Shown one piece after another: positions 9,589 to 19,390 of a stretch of DNA of 64,000 bases. The notes under the pieces are model-generated. The model was not told the origin of the DNA and did not search any database. It was given only the letters and a program-made list of their open reading frames with translations. The stretch lies in assembly GCF_000374185.1 (NCBI RefSeq), contig NZ_KB910518.1, positions 800,546-864,545 on the forward strand, read 5' to 3'. The translations under genes were made by a program, and so were the position numbers. How positions within the stretch are numbered: the first letter of the stretch is position 1; each line of letters starts with the position of its first letter. This DNA is from Paenibacillus sp. HW567. GTDB lineage: Bacteria > Bacillota > Bacilli > Paenibacillales > Paenibacillaceae.

Positions 9589-9950
9589 TCTTTTTTTGTC
9601 CATGCTTTCGAAGCTATAGCTCTAAGTCTTTGGCTTAGGTCGGCGCCTTTGGGGTGCGGGAAGAGAGGGATTCGTCGCATCCATCCTCCTGTTCCTTGCG
9701 GACCGTAAGGCCCTTATTTTCCCTAAAGGGGTACATTTAGCCGAGCTAACAGACCGTACAGCGTTTATTGCCTCTTCGGCAGGTATATTTGGGGTGGATG
9801 TCCGCCCATAAAGGCGCTGGAGTCCGTTCACTGGTTGAAAAAGGACTTCCAGCAGAAATAAGATCCGCTCAGTCCGTTACTAACGGGCAGACTTTTCCGG
9901 CCGGGAAATGATTCTGTTCGTGGGGCGCTCACCAAACTTTAGGAGGCATC
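9589..9950. other. 362-bp leader region between ruvB and the SpoIID-family gene
   Basis: No convincing gene is present; short minus-strand frames here lack ribosome binding sites. The right end (9929-9946) reads ctcaccaaactttaggagg, a degenerate form of the recurrent leader motif seen before several other genes. Near the left end, catgctttcgaagct resembles another block of that element. The space between looks like mixed, partly GC-rich non-coding sequence. Confidence 0.4.
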
Positions 9951-12047
9951 ATGATGAATCTTGCCAGGTGGAAAAAGACAGGAATCGGCTTGCTGGCTTC
10001 TGCGCTGGTTGCGGGCAGCTTGCTTCTTCCTGCCGGTAACAGCCATGCCGATTCCAATGCAACCATCCGTGTCGCACTATATGCCGATATCGGCAGCAAA
10101 TATAAATCTACGGTCCCATTCGTAACGCTGCAGTCAACGGTGGGCTTCAGCCTGACGTCCGGTTCAGCGGGCAGTGCAGAGCTGCTTCCTATTCCTGCCA
10201 ATAACAAAATCCGTGTCAGCCTCGACGGCTACAAGGTTAAGGTTATGGACAGTCCTACATGGCAGACGGCGGCAGATGCCGCCAAGAAGCTGCAGACCAC
10301 CTCTGATAAGCCATTGTTATTTGTTGCTTCAAGGAACGGCTCGAATGTGTACCAGCTATACACAGGCCCTTATGCCAGTGAAAGTGCGGCTAAGGAAGGG
10401 CTGGCCCGGGTAGGGAAAGCAGGACTGTCCATCCCTGACGGACAAGCACCGGCCCTGAAGGGCAGTAAGCATTTGTCTGCCGGACAGTTCGCTACCCAGC
10501 AGGAGGCTGATGCCGTGATGAGTACGGTTACTGCGGCCGGCTTCGACGCTTGGAAGACGCTGGTGAGCGGAGCGGACGGCAGCGCGCAGGTAGAAGTGTG
10601 GATCGGAGAAGCGGCAAGTGACAGTGATCTCGCCGCGCTGCGCACCGCCGTCACGGCCGCGCTGCCACAACTAATTCTCTCAGCCGGAGCGACCTCGACT
10701 CCAGGACTCATGATCCGTACAGATGCCGGGATGGATTGGAGCAGCGAAGGTCAGGCTTTTCATTACAGCGTATCGGGGGCGGGTGCCAAGTTTATGGCCG
10801 CCGGCAATACAGCGGGAATTCAAATGGTTGAGCGCTCAAAGCGCATTTATCGCGGCAATCTGGAGCTGAGCGGACTGAACGGTTCGCTGGCTGTGATTAA
10901 TGAAGTGCCGCTGGAGCAGTATTTATATGCCGTCGTCGGCGGAGAGGTTTCCTCGGGCTGGCCCGAGGAGGCGCTTAAGGCCCAGGCGGTGGCGGCGCGC
11001 AGCTACGCGCTGGCTCAAGGGAACCGTTTTGATGTGGCAAATGTGGTCGATACAACGCTCAGCCAGGTCTACAACGGCATTGGCGCTGAGGCTCCGGTGA
11101 TTATCAAGGCGGTGGATGCCACCGCCGGTGAGGTGCTGAAGAGCGGCGGCAAGGTAATTGAAGCGGTTTTTTCCTCCAATAGCGGAGGTGTGACCGCAGA
11201 TCCCTCGGAGGTATGGGGCAATGGCGGCACTACTTTTGTCAGCGTAGCCAGTGCTGAGGATGCTGCGGCAGTGGGGGCGTCGAAGAAATGGTATTATCTG
11301 CTGCTTGATAATGGTGTCTCCGGTTATGCCCGGGAGGACAACATCAAATTGACCGGCGGCAAAACAGCGGCAGGGCTGGCTATTGCCACAGCGGCCACTA
11401 AGGATGTGAACATCCGCCCGCTGCCTATCATTGAGAGCAGCGTCAGTCCTGCCGGCAAGCTGAATCCCGGCGATAACGCCGTAGTGCTGAATCAGGTCTT
11501 TGAATCCGGCAGCTATAGCTGGATCAAAGGACCGTATTCGTCTGCCGACCTGCTCAAAAGCCTGGCGGGCAAGACCAGCAACTCGCTGCCTTCGTCCATT
11601 ACCAGTCTGCAGGTTACGCAGCGCGGGCCATCAGGGAGAGTCACTCAGGTAAAAGCCAACGGAGAGATTCTGCAGGTGAAATACCCTGATTTGTTCCGTT
11701 CTGCGTTTGGCGGATTGCCTAGTACATTGTTTGATATTGTGCCTGCCGGCAGTTATACTGTATTAGGCGCTGGCGGCACTACGGGAACTGTCAGCAGCTC
11801 TCAGAGCGCCGGAGTGCTCTCTGCAACCGGGAAGGTGACTTCAAGCGGAAGCGGGACGGTGGTCATGGGCGGAGATGAATCGTCCAGAGTCGTCACGAAC
11901 AGCCCAGGGTTCTATTTTATCGGCTGGGGGAATGGCCACGGGCTTGGCATGTCTCAATGGGGCGTGAAGGGCATGGCGGACAAAGGGTATGACTACAAGC
12001 AAATATTGCAACACTATTTTAGTAACGTTACTATAGTTAAGGAATGA
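9951..12047 (+). CDS. SpoIID/LytB-domain peptidoglycan-acting protein with SPOR-like region
   Basis: SpoIID-family proteins are lytic transglycosylases or amidase enhancers that act on denuded glycan strands during engulfment and sporulation. The 698-residue protein begins with a signal peptide (basic start, hydrophobic 11-27, then SHADS). A SPOR-like region with FVASRNGSNVYQLYTGPYAS (about residues 124-143) comes next. The SpoIID domain begins near residue 285, with the conserved Glu in GGEVSSGWPEEALKAQ (about 332) and AARSYAL after it. An SH3-like insert lies around 440-540, and the closing motif GHGLGMSQWG is near residue 663. It is about twice the length of B. subtilis SpoIID and is placed between ruvB and queA, so it is better called a SpoIID-domain protein than spoIID itself. 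ATG 9951 follows an aggagg site. Confidence 0.85.
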   Translation: MMNLARWKKTGIGLLASALVAGSLLLPAGNSHADSNATIRVALYADIGSKYKSTVPFVTLQSTVGFSLTSGSAGSAELLPIPANNKIRVSLDGYKVKVMDSPTWQTAADAAKKLQTTSDKPLLFVASRNGSNVYQLYTGPYASESAAKEGLARVGKAGLSIPDGQAPALKGSKHLSAGQFATQQEADAVMSTVTAAGFDAWKTLVSGADGSAQVEVWIGEAASDSDLAALRTAVTAALPQLILSAGATSTPGLMIRTDAGMDWSSEGQAFHYSVSGAGAKFMAAGNTAGIQMVERSKRIYRGNLELSGLNGSLAVINEVPLEQYLYAVVGGEVSSGWPEEALKAQAVAARSYALAQGNRFDVANVVDTTLSQVYNGIGAEAPVIIKAVDATAGEVLKSGGKVIEAVFSSNSGGVTADPSEVWGNGGTTFVSVASAEDAAAVGASKKWYYLLLDNGVSGYAREDNIKLTGGKTAAGLAIATAATKDVNIRPLPIIESSVSPAGKLNPGDNAVVLNQVFESGSYSWIKGPYSSADLLKSLAGKTSNSLPSSITSLQVTQRGPSGRVTQVKANGEILQVKYPDLFRSAFGGLPSTLFDIVPAGSYTVLGAGGTTGTVSSSQSAGVLSATGKVTSSGSGTVVMGGDESSRVVTNSPGFYFIGWGNGHGLGMSQWGVKGMADKGYDYKQILQHYFSNVTIVKE

Positions 12048-12056
12048 AGACTGAAC

Positions 12057-13085
12057 ATGAATGTAGACGATTATGACTTTCACTTGCCGGAGGAGCTTAT
12101 TGCCCAGACTCCCCTTGCGGACCGCAGCGCGTCGCGGCTGCTGCTCGTGGACAAGGAGAACGGACAACTTGCGCATCGGCATTTTACAGACATACTGGAG
12201 CAATTCCAGCCAGGAGATACTCTGGTTCTGAACGATACGCGGGTGATTCCCGCCAGGCTGTTCGGCGTTAAGGAAGACACTGGTGCCAAGGCAGAGGTTC
12301 TGCTGCTTAAGAATCTGGGTGAAGACCGCTGGGAAGCGCTGGTGAAGCCCGGCAAAAAGCTGAAGACCGGTGCGGTAATTATATTCAGCGAAGAGCTTCG
12401 TGCTGTCATTGAAGATGAGTCCGACATGGGCGGCCGCACGCTTCGCTTCATCTATACAGGGATATTTCAGGAGATTCTGGACAGGCTGGGAACAATGCCG
12501 CTTCCGCCTTACATCAAGGAAACACTGGATGACCGGGAGCGTTACCAGACGGTGTATGCCAAGCATGAAGGCTCGGCGGCCGCACCAACCGCAGGCTTGC
12601 ATTTCACCGAAGATTTGCTGGAGCAAATCGCCGCCAAAGGTGTAAATATTGCTTATATTACGCTTCATGTCGGACTGGGAACGTTCCGGCCGATGTCGGT
12701 GGAGAAGGTGGAAGAGCATGTGATGCATGCCGAGTACTTCGAATTGTCGCAAGAGACGGCGGAGATCCTTAATGATGCAAGAGCAAGAGACGGCCGGATC
12801 ATCGCCGTAGGCACAACCTCTTGCCGGACACTGGAAACGGTCGGAAGGCAATGCCAGGGCGGACCGCTTGCGGCATGCAGCGGCTGGACGGATATTTTTA
12901 TCTATCCCGGTTATGAGTTCACAGTAGTGAATGCGCTGATTACGAATTTCCATCTGCCGAAGTCTACACTGGTGATGCTGGTGAGCGCTTTGGCTGGCCG
13001 GGAGCATATTCTTGCCGCTTATGAAGCGGCGATTCAGGAGCATTACCGCTTCTTCAGCTTTGGCGATGCAATGTTTATTTATTAA
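12057..13085 (+). CDS. queA: S-adenosylmethionine:tRNA ribosyltransferase-isomerase QueA
   Basis: QueA transfers and rearranges the ribose of SAM onto preQ1-modified tRNA to make epoxyqueuosine, the step after Tgt. The 342-residue length is typical. Family landmarks include the start [26 protein letters not shown] near residue 57, [12 protein letters not shown] near residue 170, and GTTSCRTLE near residue 257. ATG 12057 begins 10 bp after the preceding gene's stop, and tgt follows 21 bp later, so queA and tgt are cotranscribed in the usual order. The cytoplasmic product modifies the wobble position of Tyr, His, Asn and Asp tRNAs. Confidence 0.97.
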   Translation: MNVDDYDFHLPEELIAQTPLADRSASRLLLVDKENGQLAHRHFTDILEQFQPGDTLVLNDTRVIPARLFGVKEDTGAKAEVLLLKNLGEDRWEALVKPGKKLKTGAVIIFSEELRAVIEDESDMGGRTLRFIYTGIFQEILDRLGTMPLPPYIKETLDDRERYQTVYAKHEGSAAAPTAGLHFTEDLLEQIAAKGVNIAYITLHVGLGTFRPMSVEKVEEHVMHAEYFELSQETAEILNDARARDGRIIAVGTTSCRTLETVGRQCQGGPLAACSGWTDIFIYPGYEFTVVNALITNFHLPKSTLVMLVSALAGREHILAAYEAAIQEHYRFFSFGDAMFIY

Positions 13086-14243
<1,158 letters not shown>

Positions 14244-14288
14244 AACACATGGATTGTGTCTTAGTGTTTTTTGAAAGGGGGGAGAATT

Positions 14289-14603
14289 ATGTTACAGTTT
14301 CAATACGCATCAGCCGCAGGGGGCGGCGGAAGTATATTGGGTCTTGTAGGCCCATTTGTGCTGATGTTTGTGGTATTTTACTTCCTGTTGATTCGTCCGC
14401 AGCAGAAGAAGACCAAAACGCGCAACTCCATGTTAAAATCTTTGAAAAAAGGCGATAAAGTAGTGACCATTGGTGGCCTTCACGGGACGATCATGGAAAT
14501 TACCGACGATATCGTGGTCCTGCGTGTAAACGATGTCACCAAGCTGACCTTTGACCGTGGCTCTATCAGTCACTCTGTTGTGGAAGTGGAAGATAAAGAG
14601 TAG
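14289..14603 (+). CDS. yajC: Preprotein translocase accessory subunit YajC
   Basis: YajC is a small single-pass membrane protein associated with SecDF and the SecYEG translocon. The 104-residue product has one membrane segment (about residues 16-37, VGPFVLMFVVFYFLLI) followed by the family motif RPQQKKTKTR. A small cytoplasmic domain with KKGDKVVTIGGLHG comes next. The start is ATG 14289, because gaaagggggga lies at ideal distance; an upstream in-frame TTG lacks such a site. It closes the queA-tgt-yajC operon, and a strong terminator follows 23 bp after its stop. In some Bacilli yajC directly precedes secDF; here four genes, three of them minus-strand, and the plus-strand DUF421 gene come between. 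Confidence 0.93.
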   Translation: MLQFQYASAAGGGGSILGLVGPFVLMFVVFYFLLIRPQQKKTKTRNSMLKSLKKGDKVVTIGGLHGTIMEITDDIVVLRVNDVTKLTFDRGSISHSVVEVEDKE

Positions 14604-14626
14604 CTTGTTTCTTGTAAACGGTACAT

Positions 14627-14668
14627 AAAAAGCGGCATCCTCTTCTTGAAGAGTGATGCCGCTTTTTT
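14627..14668 (+). terminator. Intrinsic terminator of the queA-tgt-yajC operon
   Basis: The stem aaaaagcggcatcctctt pairs with aagagtgatgccgctttttt around a 4-nt loop (one mismatch), with six Ts at the end. The A-rich left arm may also stop transcription coming from the minus strand. Confidence 0.92.
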
Positions 14669-14755
14669 AATATAAGATTTTATTGCTTCACGCTATTTCT
14701 CGCTGAAACGGCTACGCTGTCCCTTTAAGGACGGCGTAGCCGTTTCCACTTGCGT
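14669..14755. repeat. Dispersed palindromic repeat, copy 2
   Basis: The core is an 18-bp stem, gaaacggctacgctgtcc (14705-14722) against ggacggcgtagccgtttc (14729-14746), with a 6-nt loop and a single G-U wobble. The flanks match copy 1 at 7103-7205. It lies between the yajC terminator and the 3' end of the minus-strand PAP2 gene, and could act as a 3'-end hairpin for that gene. Confidence 0.75.
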
Positions 14756-14766
14756 ATCTGGATGTA

Positions 14767-15606
14767 TCAGCGGGTATTGGTGGCGCGGCTTCTGACGGTC
14801 AACCTGTCCTCTCCGCTGCGCAGAGTCAGCTTGGCAAGCTGCACTGCAACTGTGGTTGACAGGACAGCCAGCAGGGTACCGCCCAGCATGTCGGTCAACC
14901 AGTGAATGCCAAGGTAGAAGATCCCAAATACGATGATAACCGCAGAGACAGTTGAAATGGCCATCCAGCGGCGGTTGCCGGACCGGAAGGCAAGCAATGC
15001 GGTTGTGACGGAAATGGAGGTATGCAGACTTGGGAAGCAATTGTTAATACCGGAGAGGGCTCTGTATTCCTGCTCAAATTTCGGGAAAACATCCAGCATC
15101 GTAAAGCGGACCCCTGCCGGAACATAAGACCAGACCTCGTTCACCGGGAAATAAATATAGAACGGAATAGCTATGGCATAGTTGATGATAATCGCATAGC
15201 AGGTGGCGTAGAGCATCACACGGTTCTTATCCAGCAAATAGACGCCAAGCGAAGCAGCCAGCACCGATTGAAGCATAAAGATATAGAAGAATACGATAGT
15301 GGGTGTCAGCCACGGAGCGAAAAAGAGCTCCTGGACACCTCTGACAAAATGGCCCTCAAGTCCAAAGATGAACGAGGTGTAATCCGAGGTGAGCTGCATT
15401 TTACGCTCAATCTGAAGTTCATATTTATTCAGTAAGAGCACACCGAACATACCTACAAGCAGCAACAAAAATTTATAAGAGCGCAGAAGTTCTTTTCCGA
15501 TCTCCACTAAAGCCTGCAGAGGATTGCGCCGGGAACCAAGCCAGATTAGCAATACTACAATTACAACAGTATAGAGCGCGATTAAATTCATTGATTGGTA
15601 AAGCAA
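14767..15606 (-). CDS. PAP2-superfamily membrane phosphatase or phosphotransferase
   Basis: PAP2 enzymes hydrolyse or transfer phosphate groups of lipid phosphates at the membrane. The 279-residue protein has about six hydrophobic segments. It contains the active-site signatures NCFPSLHTS (about residues 193-201, PSxH motif) and YLGIHWLTDMLGG (about 237-249), which supplies the second catalytic His and Asp. The first lysine-rich PAP2 motif is not obvious, as in the Aur1/inositol-phosphotransferase-like branch, so the exact substrate is open. The likely start is TTG 15606, behind ggagg on the minus strand; ATG 15591 has no nearby site. It is probably monocistronic, between the TIGR04086 gene and the palindrome. 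Confidence 0.82.
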   Translation of the reverse strand: MLYQSMNLIALYTVVIVVLLIWLGSRRNPLQALVEIGKELLRSYKFLLLLVGMFGVLLLNKYELQIERKMQLTSDYTSFIFGLEGHFVRGVQELFFAPWLTPTIVFFYIFMLQSVLAASLGVYLLDKNRVMLYATCYAIIINYAIAIPFYIYFPVNEVWSYVPAGVRFTMLDVFPKFEQEYRALSGINNCFPSLHTSISVTTALLAFRSGNRRWMAISTVSAVIIVFGIFYLGIHWLTDMLGGTLLAVLSTTVAVQLAKLTLRSGEDRLTVRSRATNTR

Positions 15607-15702
15607 AACAATCGAAGCCTCCTTGATCCCTCATATGAAGTCATATGAAAACAGTGTACCATATTTTTAAGGGCCGGGTTCGATTTTCGAAAAATATAAA
15701 TT

Positions 15703-16095
15703 TTAAGATTTCTGCAGATTCACTCCAAACATTCCCCCGAGTGCAGCAATCCCTGCAGCAACCAGAATCCACAGGCAATCCCTGACGGAAGGAGCGCTGT
15801 CCAGTGCCAGAAACCCGATCAGCAGAACGGTAATCCCGTAGAGGGCGCCTGTGAGCGCTCCCTGATACCAGCCCTTGCTGGACGCTCTGCGGCCCGCAGT
15901 CAAGCCTCCGAATGCAGCGGCGATGCCGTGGATGATGTAGGTGTACATCGTGAGATCCTGCTCTTCAAGACCGCTGCCCCAGAGTAAAAAAGAGAGGACG
16001 AGCGCGCCCAGCAGCATCCAAAGAAATGAGCGGCATAACCCCGATAACACTGGACTTGATATTCTCCACGAGAACAGGCGCCGGAATAAGTACAT
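15703..16095 (-). CDS. TIGR04086 family membrane protein (YrzE-like)
   Basis: This is a 130-residue integral membrane protein with four predicted transmembrane segments (about residues 23-42, 50-66, 78-98 and 106-124) and Gly/Ala-rich helices (GIAAAFGGLTAGRRA, GALTGALYG). That pattern, and the place between yajC and spoVB, match the TIGR04086/YrzE family of unknown function in Bacillales. The start is ATG 16095: on the minus strand it follows aaaacttttaggaggttgtacc. An in-frame ATG at 16125 lies inside the conserved leader element and is unlikely to be used. The gene is one of those carrying the recurrent leader element. Confidence 0.8.
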   Translation of the reverse strand: MYLFRRLFSWRISSPVLSGLCRSFLWMLLGALVLSFLLWGSGLEEQDLTMYTYIIHGIAAAFGGLTAGRRASSKGWYQGALTGALYGITVLLIGFLALDSAPSVRDCLWILVAAGIAALGGMFGVNLQKS

Positions 16096-16102
16096 GGTAC
16101 AA

Positions 16103-16180
16103 CCTCCTAAAAGTTTTGTTAGCATACGCTACCGCAAGCTTATTTTGCAAAACTGGCCCAGAAGCATATGCCAAGTTTGC
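16103..16180 (-). promoter_or_regulatory. Recurrent leader element, copy in front of the TIGR04086 gene
   Basis: Read on the minus strand, the order is caaactt, gcatatgcttc, agttttg, a spacer, gtatgctaacaaaac and ttttaggagg. The arms agttttg and caaaact can pair, placing a hairpin directly before the ribosome binding site. The same block order occurs before apt (25071-25199) and tcdA (34872-35089). Confidence 0.7.
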
Positions 16181-16194
16181 TGGAAATGGCGGGT

Positions 16195-16233
16195 TTGTAC
16201 TATTGTATGGGGGGGCTTGCCCCAATAGTACAA
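16195..16233. promoter_or_regulatory. Perfect 11-bp inverted repeat between divergent genes
   Basis: Arms ttgtactattg (16195-16205) and caatagtacaa (16223-16233) flank a G-rich then C-rich centre that can extend the stem. No T-run follows, so an operator or leader hairpin is more likely than a terminator. A minus-strand TACAAT lies inside it, so it may overlap the promoter of the TIGR04086 gene. Confidence 0.5.
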
Positions 16234-16374
16234 GAATGAGTGTGAAGCCTTTTTTACCATTAATTAATAAGCCCTTTTCCGAATGTTCCCTTGGCGCAGA
16301 GGCCAGAATAGGGGTACATTAATCAGCCCGCACAAGAGCTGCGCGGGTGACACTGGAAGGGGAGCGAAGAGAAT

Positions 16375-17142
16375 ATGTTCCAGCATATTTCTGCCCATAT
16401 CTTTCTGACCGTGCTGATGTATATCTTCATTTTCCTGAGCATGCGGATTATGGGGAAGCGGGAAATCGGCAAGCTGTCTGTATTTGATCTGACGATCTCG
16501 ATTATGATTGCCGAGATAGCCGTTTTTTCCATTGAGGACATTGAGCGGCCGATCTATGAAGGGTTTGTGCCGATGGCGACATTAGTGCTTATCCAGGTTC
16601 TGGTTGCACAGTTCAGTCTTAAGAGCAGAAAGCTGCGGCTGCTGATGGACGGCAAACCGAGCATCCTCATCTCGGATGGCAAGCTGCACCGCGGGGAGAT
16701 GCGCAAACAGCGCTACAACATTGACGATCTGCTGCAGCAGTTGCGCGGACAAAATATCACCAGCCCTGCAGACGTTGAATTTGCTATTCTGGAACCGAGC
16801 GGACAGCTCACCGTTATTGAGAAGGATAAAAGTGTGTCCTCCAGCAATCAAACCGGGAACAGCAGCTCGGGCGCCAACCGCGGGAAACAGGCTGAGCATT
16901 CCGCAGGAGGAAGCACAGGCGATGCTGAATTGCCGAAACATAAAATCAGATATGAAGGTCTGCCGATTCCGCTGATCATGGATGGAAAGGTACAGGATGA
17001 GAATTTGGAGATGATTGGAAAGACCAGATTTTGGCTGAGAACACAAATCCGTCAGAAGGGAGTTTCCGATTTTCGGGATGTGTTCTTATGCTCCATCGAC
17101 CACAACGGCAAAATTTATGTAGACCGTCTGGGCAGCAGGTGA
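16375..17142 (+). CDS. DUF421 domain membrane protein (YetF/YrbG family)
   Basis: The 255-residue protein has three hydrophobic segments in the first 85 residues. The DUF421 hallmarks follow: MRIMGKREIGKLSVFDLTI (about residues 23-41) and the soluble pair of repeats starting at LLMDGKPSILISDGKL and, after a linker, LPIPLIMDGKVQDENL. A Ser/Gly/Asn-rich insert (about 160-190, SSSNQTGNSSSGANRGK) separates the two halves. Related Bacillus proteins (YetF, YrbG and similar) sit in the inner membrane and some are linked to spore germination or membrane stress, but the molecular role is unknown. ATG 16375 follows ggggagcgaag. It is convergent with spoVB and ends 4 bp from it, with no room for a separate terminator. 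Confidence 0.88.
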   Translation: MFQHISAHIFLTVLMYIFIFLSMRIMGKREIGKLSVFDLTISIMIAEIAVFSIEDIERPIYEGFVPMATLVLIQVLVAQFSLKSRKLRLLMDGKPSILISDGKLHRGEMRKQRYNIDDLLQQLRGQNITSPADVEFAILEPSGQLTVIEKDKSVSSSNQTGNSSSGANRGKQAEHSAGGSTGDAELPKHKIRYEGLPIPLIMDGKVQDENLEMIGKTRFWLRTQIRQKGVSDFRDVFLCSIDHNGKIYVDRLGSR

Positions 17143-17146
17143 CAAC

Positions 17147-18745
17147 TCAACGCCACTTTTTTATAAAAGGAACCCGGTCCAGATCACGTATGGAGATTAA
17201 GCCGGACAACATGCATATCCCGAAGTACAAGGCCATTCCGCTTCCGGCGGCGAATAGGAATTGCGCCCACTGCGCCTCGGCGATTGGCACTTTGGTGTAG
17301 ATGTAGGACATTCCGGCAGCCATAATGATCATCGCGGCAAATGTTTTTAACGGGTCGGCAAGCCTCAGCGAGAAGGATATCAGCTTAATTACGCTGAACC
17401 CGTGAAGCAGAGTCACCAGAATACTGTTGACGATAATGGCGATAATCGCTCCATAGATCCCGTATTCCGGCTGGGAGGCGAGCGTAAGAATGAGCAGAAT
17501 TTTGATTACCGCACCAATTAGTGTGTTGATCAGCGCCCTGCCTGGACGGTCCATAGCCTGCAGGGCAGCCTGCAGCGGAGCTTGGACATATAAAAACAAG
17601 GCGAACGGCGCCATCATCCGCAGCATGGGTGCGGTATCGGCATTGCCGTACATCAGCGTACACAGCGGGACGGCAAAAATGTACATAACCGCCGCGAAGG
17701 GGGCTCCGGTTACCATCGCCAGGCGCAGCGCCTGATGCATTCTTTTATGGATTGTGGGCAGATCTTTACGCGCTGCTGCTTCCGACAAGGAAGGCACGAG
17801 CGACACGGCGAGCGAAGAGCTGAGCACCCCCGGCAGCAGCAAGAGGGGAATCACCATCCCTTGGAGAGAGCCATACTGTGCGGTGGCGGCGGCAGTGGCG
17901 ATTCCGGCCAGCGCCAGACTGCGGGCAGTGATAATGGACTCGAGCAGATAGGAGAAGGAGCCGACAAGCCGTCCGGCGGTAACGGGCACCGAAATACCGA
18001 TCAGCCGTTTCAGTATGGAGTAGTCCCGGGTATCCGGGCTAAGCGACTGCTGATTTTGCGGCATAGGGGCGGGAATGTTCTCAGCAAAAGACGGGCTGCT
18101 TTTCTTGTCCTTTTTTACGATGAAATAGAACTGCCCCAAAAGAGCCAGCATGCCGACGATTTCACCGACTGTTACACCAAGCATTGCTCCGGCTGCCGCA
18201 TAGGCAATCCCTTTTGGAAGCAGCATCCAGGATAACCACAGCATAAAAAAGATCCGGATCACCGATTCTATCACTGAGGATATCGCCGAGGGAATCATAT
18301 TCTGTCTGCCCTGGAAGTAACCTCTGTAAACCGCGGAGACGGCAATAATGGCAATCATCGGCGTCATGCTCAGAAAGGTGTAGTAGACACGCCTGTCCGT
18401 TAATATCACATTGGAAACCCATGAAGCGCCTAACAATGCAAGAATTGTAAAAAAGATACCGAGTCCAAGACTGAGCGTAAGTCCGCTATGCAGAATCCGG
18501 CGTGACTCTTCCGGGCGGCCTTCTCCCTCGGCTTCAGCGACCATTTTGGCAATGGCCAGCGGTATTCCGCCGGTGATGATGGTAATCAGCACGATAAAAA
18601 AAGGATATCCAAGCTGATACAGTCCCACGCCTTCGGCCCCGATAATCCGGGGTAAAATAATCCGGGGAATAAAGCCGAGCATCCGGTTGATGATGCCTGC
18701 GGCCAGCAGAATCAAGGTTCCTTGAATAAAGGTCTGTTTCCTCAA
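17147..18745 (-). CDS. spoVB: Stage V sporulation protein B, MATE/MOP-type lipid flippase
   Basis: SpoVB belongs to the polysaccharide-exporter branch of the MOP flippases and is needed for spore cortex synthesis, probably by moving lipid-linked wall precursor across the membrane. The 532-residue protein has about 14 hydrophobic segments. Family features include the start GTLILLAAGIINRMLGFIPR, and IGAEGVGLYQLGYPFF near residue 37. The start is TTG 18745, with aaggag 6 nt before it on the minus strand; an in-frame upstream extension lacks a site. Neighbouring comN and the TIGR04086 and DUF421 genes are the usual Bacillus companions. A CATATCAAT stretch upstream on the minus strand hints at a sigma-E type -10 but is not convincing. 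Confidence 0.92.
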   Translation of the reverse strand: MRKQTFIQGTLILLAAGIINRMLGFIPRIILPRIIGAEGVGLYQLGYPFFIVLITIITGGIPLAIAKMVAEAEGEGRPEESRRILHSGLTLSLGLGIFFTILALLGASWVSNVILTDRRVYYTFLSMTPMIAIIAVSAVYRGYFQGRQNMIPSAISSVIESVIRIFFMLWLSWMLLPKGIAYAAAGAMLGVTVGEIVGMLALLGQFYFIVKKDKKSSPSFAENIPAPMPQNQQSLSPDTRDYSILKRLIGISVPVTAGRLVGSFSYLLESIITARSLALAGIATAAATAQYGSLQGMVIPLLLLPGVLSSSLAVSLVPSLSEAAARKDLPTIHKRMHQALRLAMVTGAPFAAVMYIFAVPLCTLMYGNADTAPMLRMMAPFALFLYVQAPLQAALQAMDRPGRALINTLIGAVIKILLILTLASQPEYGIYGAIIAIIVNSILVTLLHGFSVIKLISFSLRLADPLKTFAAMIIMAAGMSYIYTKVPIAEAQWAQFLFAAGSGMALYFGICMLSGLISIRDLDRVPFIKKWR

Positions 18746-18922
18746 AGGGCACTCCTTCTTCCCAAATATAGTCTCTCTAACATTGATATGGGCAAGCAGG
18801 CTTTTCCATGACAAGCTTTAGGTGTGACAACTTTTCACCGGAAGAAGGAAAGAGAGGAAGCTTGGTCGAATACATAACTTTGGGAGCATGCATAAGCAAG
18901 TGATCACTGGAGGTGTCAACAC

Positions 18923-19174
18923 GTGGAATCGGAACAATGGAGTTACGACGAGCTTAGTGATGAAATCGAAGCCATGTGCCGCAGTAAAGCGGAGGAGTTC
19001 CGCCTCCTTGGCTATGAATATGTAACCGGCAAGGATATTTGGGAATGTGTCAGCCGCAACTACAGCAAGGAAGGCAGGCCCCCTCTGCATAAGCTGGTGA
19101 ATGACATCTATTCGTTGAAATCAAGCAGCTATATGAACTATCTGACGATTGCCGCTTATCGGGGATTGAACTGA
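18923..19174 (+). CDS. comN: Post-transcriptional regulator ComN family
   Basis: This 83-residue acidic protein has the ComN/YrzD layout: MCRSKAEEFRLLGYEYVTGKDIWECV followed by HKLVNDIYSLKSSSYMNYLTI near the C-terminus. In B. subtilis ComN controls comE operon mRNA and acts with DivIVA at the pole. GTG 18923 lies 9 nt after ggagg (18909-18913). It is divergent from spoVB and upstream of secD, the same place as in Bacillus. A separate promoter before secD shows that it is not strictly part of the sec operon. Confidence 0.88.
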   Translation: MESEQWSYDELSDEIEAMCRSKAEEFRLLGYEYVTGKDIWECVSRNYSKEGRPPLHKLVNDIYSLKSSSYMNYLTIAAYRGLN

Positions 19175-19324
19175 TAAAGGAACGATTTTCTTTTGCAAAC
19201 AGCTACAGGAAGAAGTAAAGTAAGAGAAGAATCATTCAGCTTTTCCTATCCAAACGGATGGCTTGCCCATTGAGCGGAGCCGGCCGTTTCTTTGTGTGAA
19301 CGCAGGCCGTCATTTCCGCCTGAA

Positions 19325-19353
19325 TTGACGGTCATTTCGCACGTAGCTATAAT
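19325..19353 (+). promoter_or_regulatory. Sigma-A promoter of secD-secF
   Basis: TTGACG (19325-19330) and TATAAT (19348-19353) are separated by exactly 17 bp, 38 bp before the secD start. This is a near-consensus vegetative promoter. Confidence 0.88.
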
Positions 19354-19390
19354 AGGAATATTGAGTAATGAAAGGGGAACTAGCAAGAGC

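Noticed and set aside
9622..9831. 69-codon minus-strand frame in the ruvB-spoIID spacer
   Set aside because: It has no ribosome binding site, low-complexity Arg/Pro-rich composition and no family resemblance.
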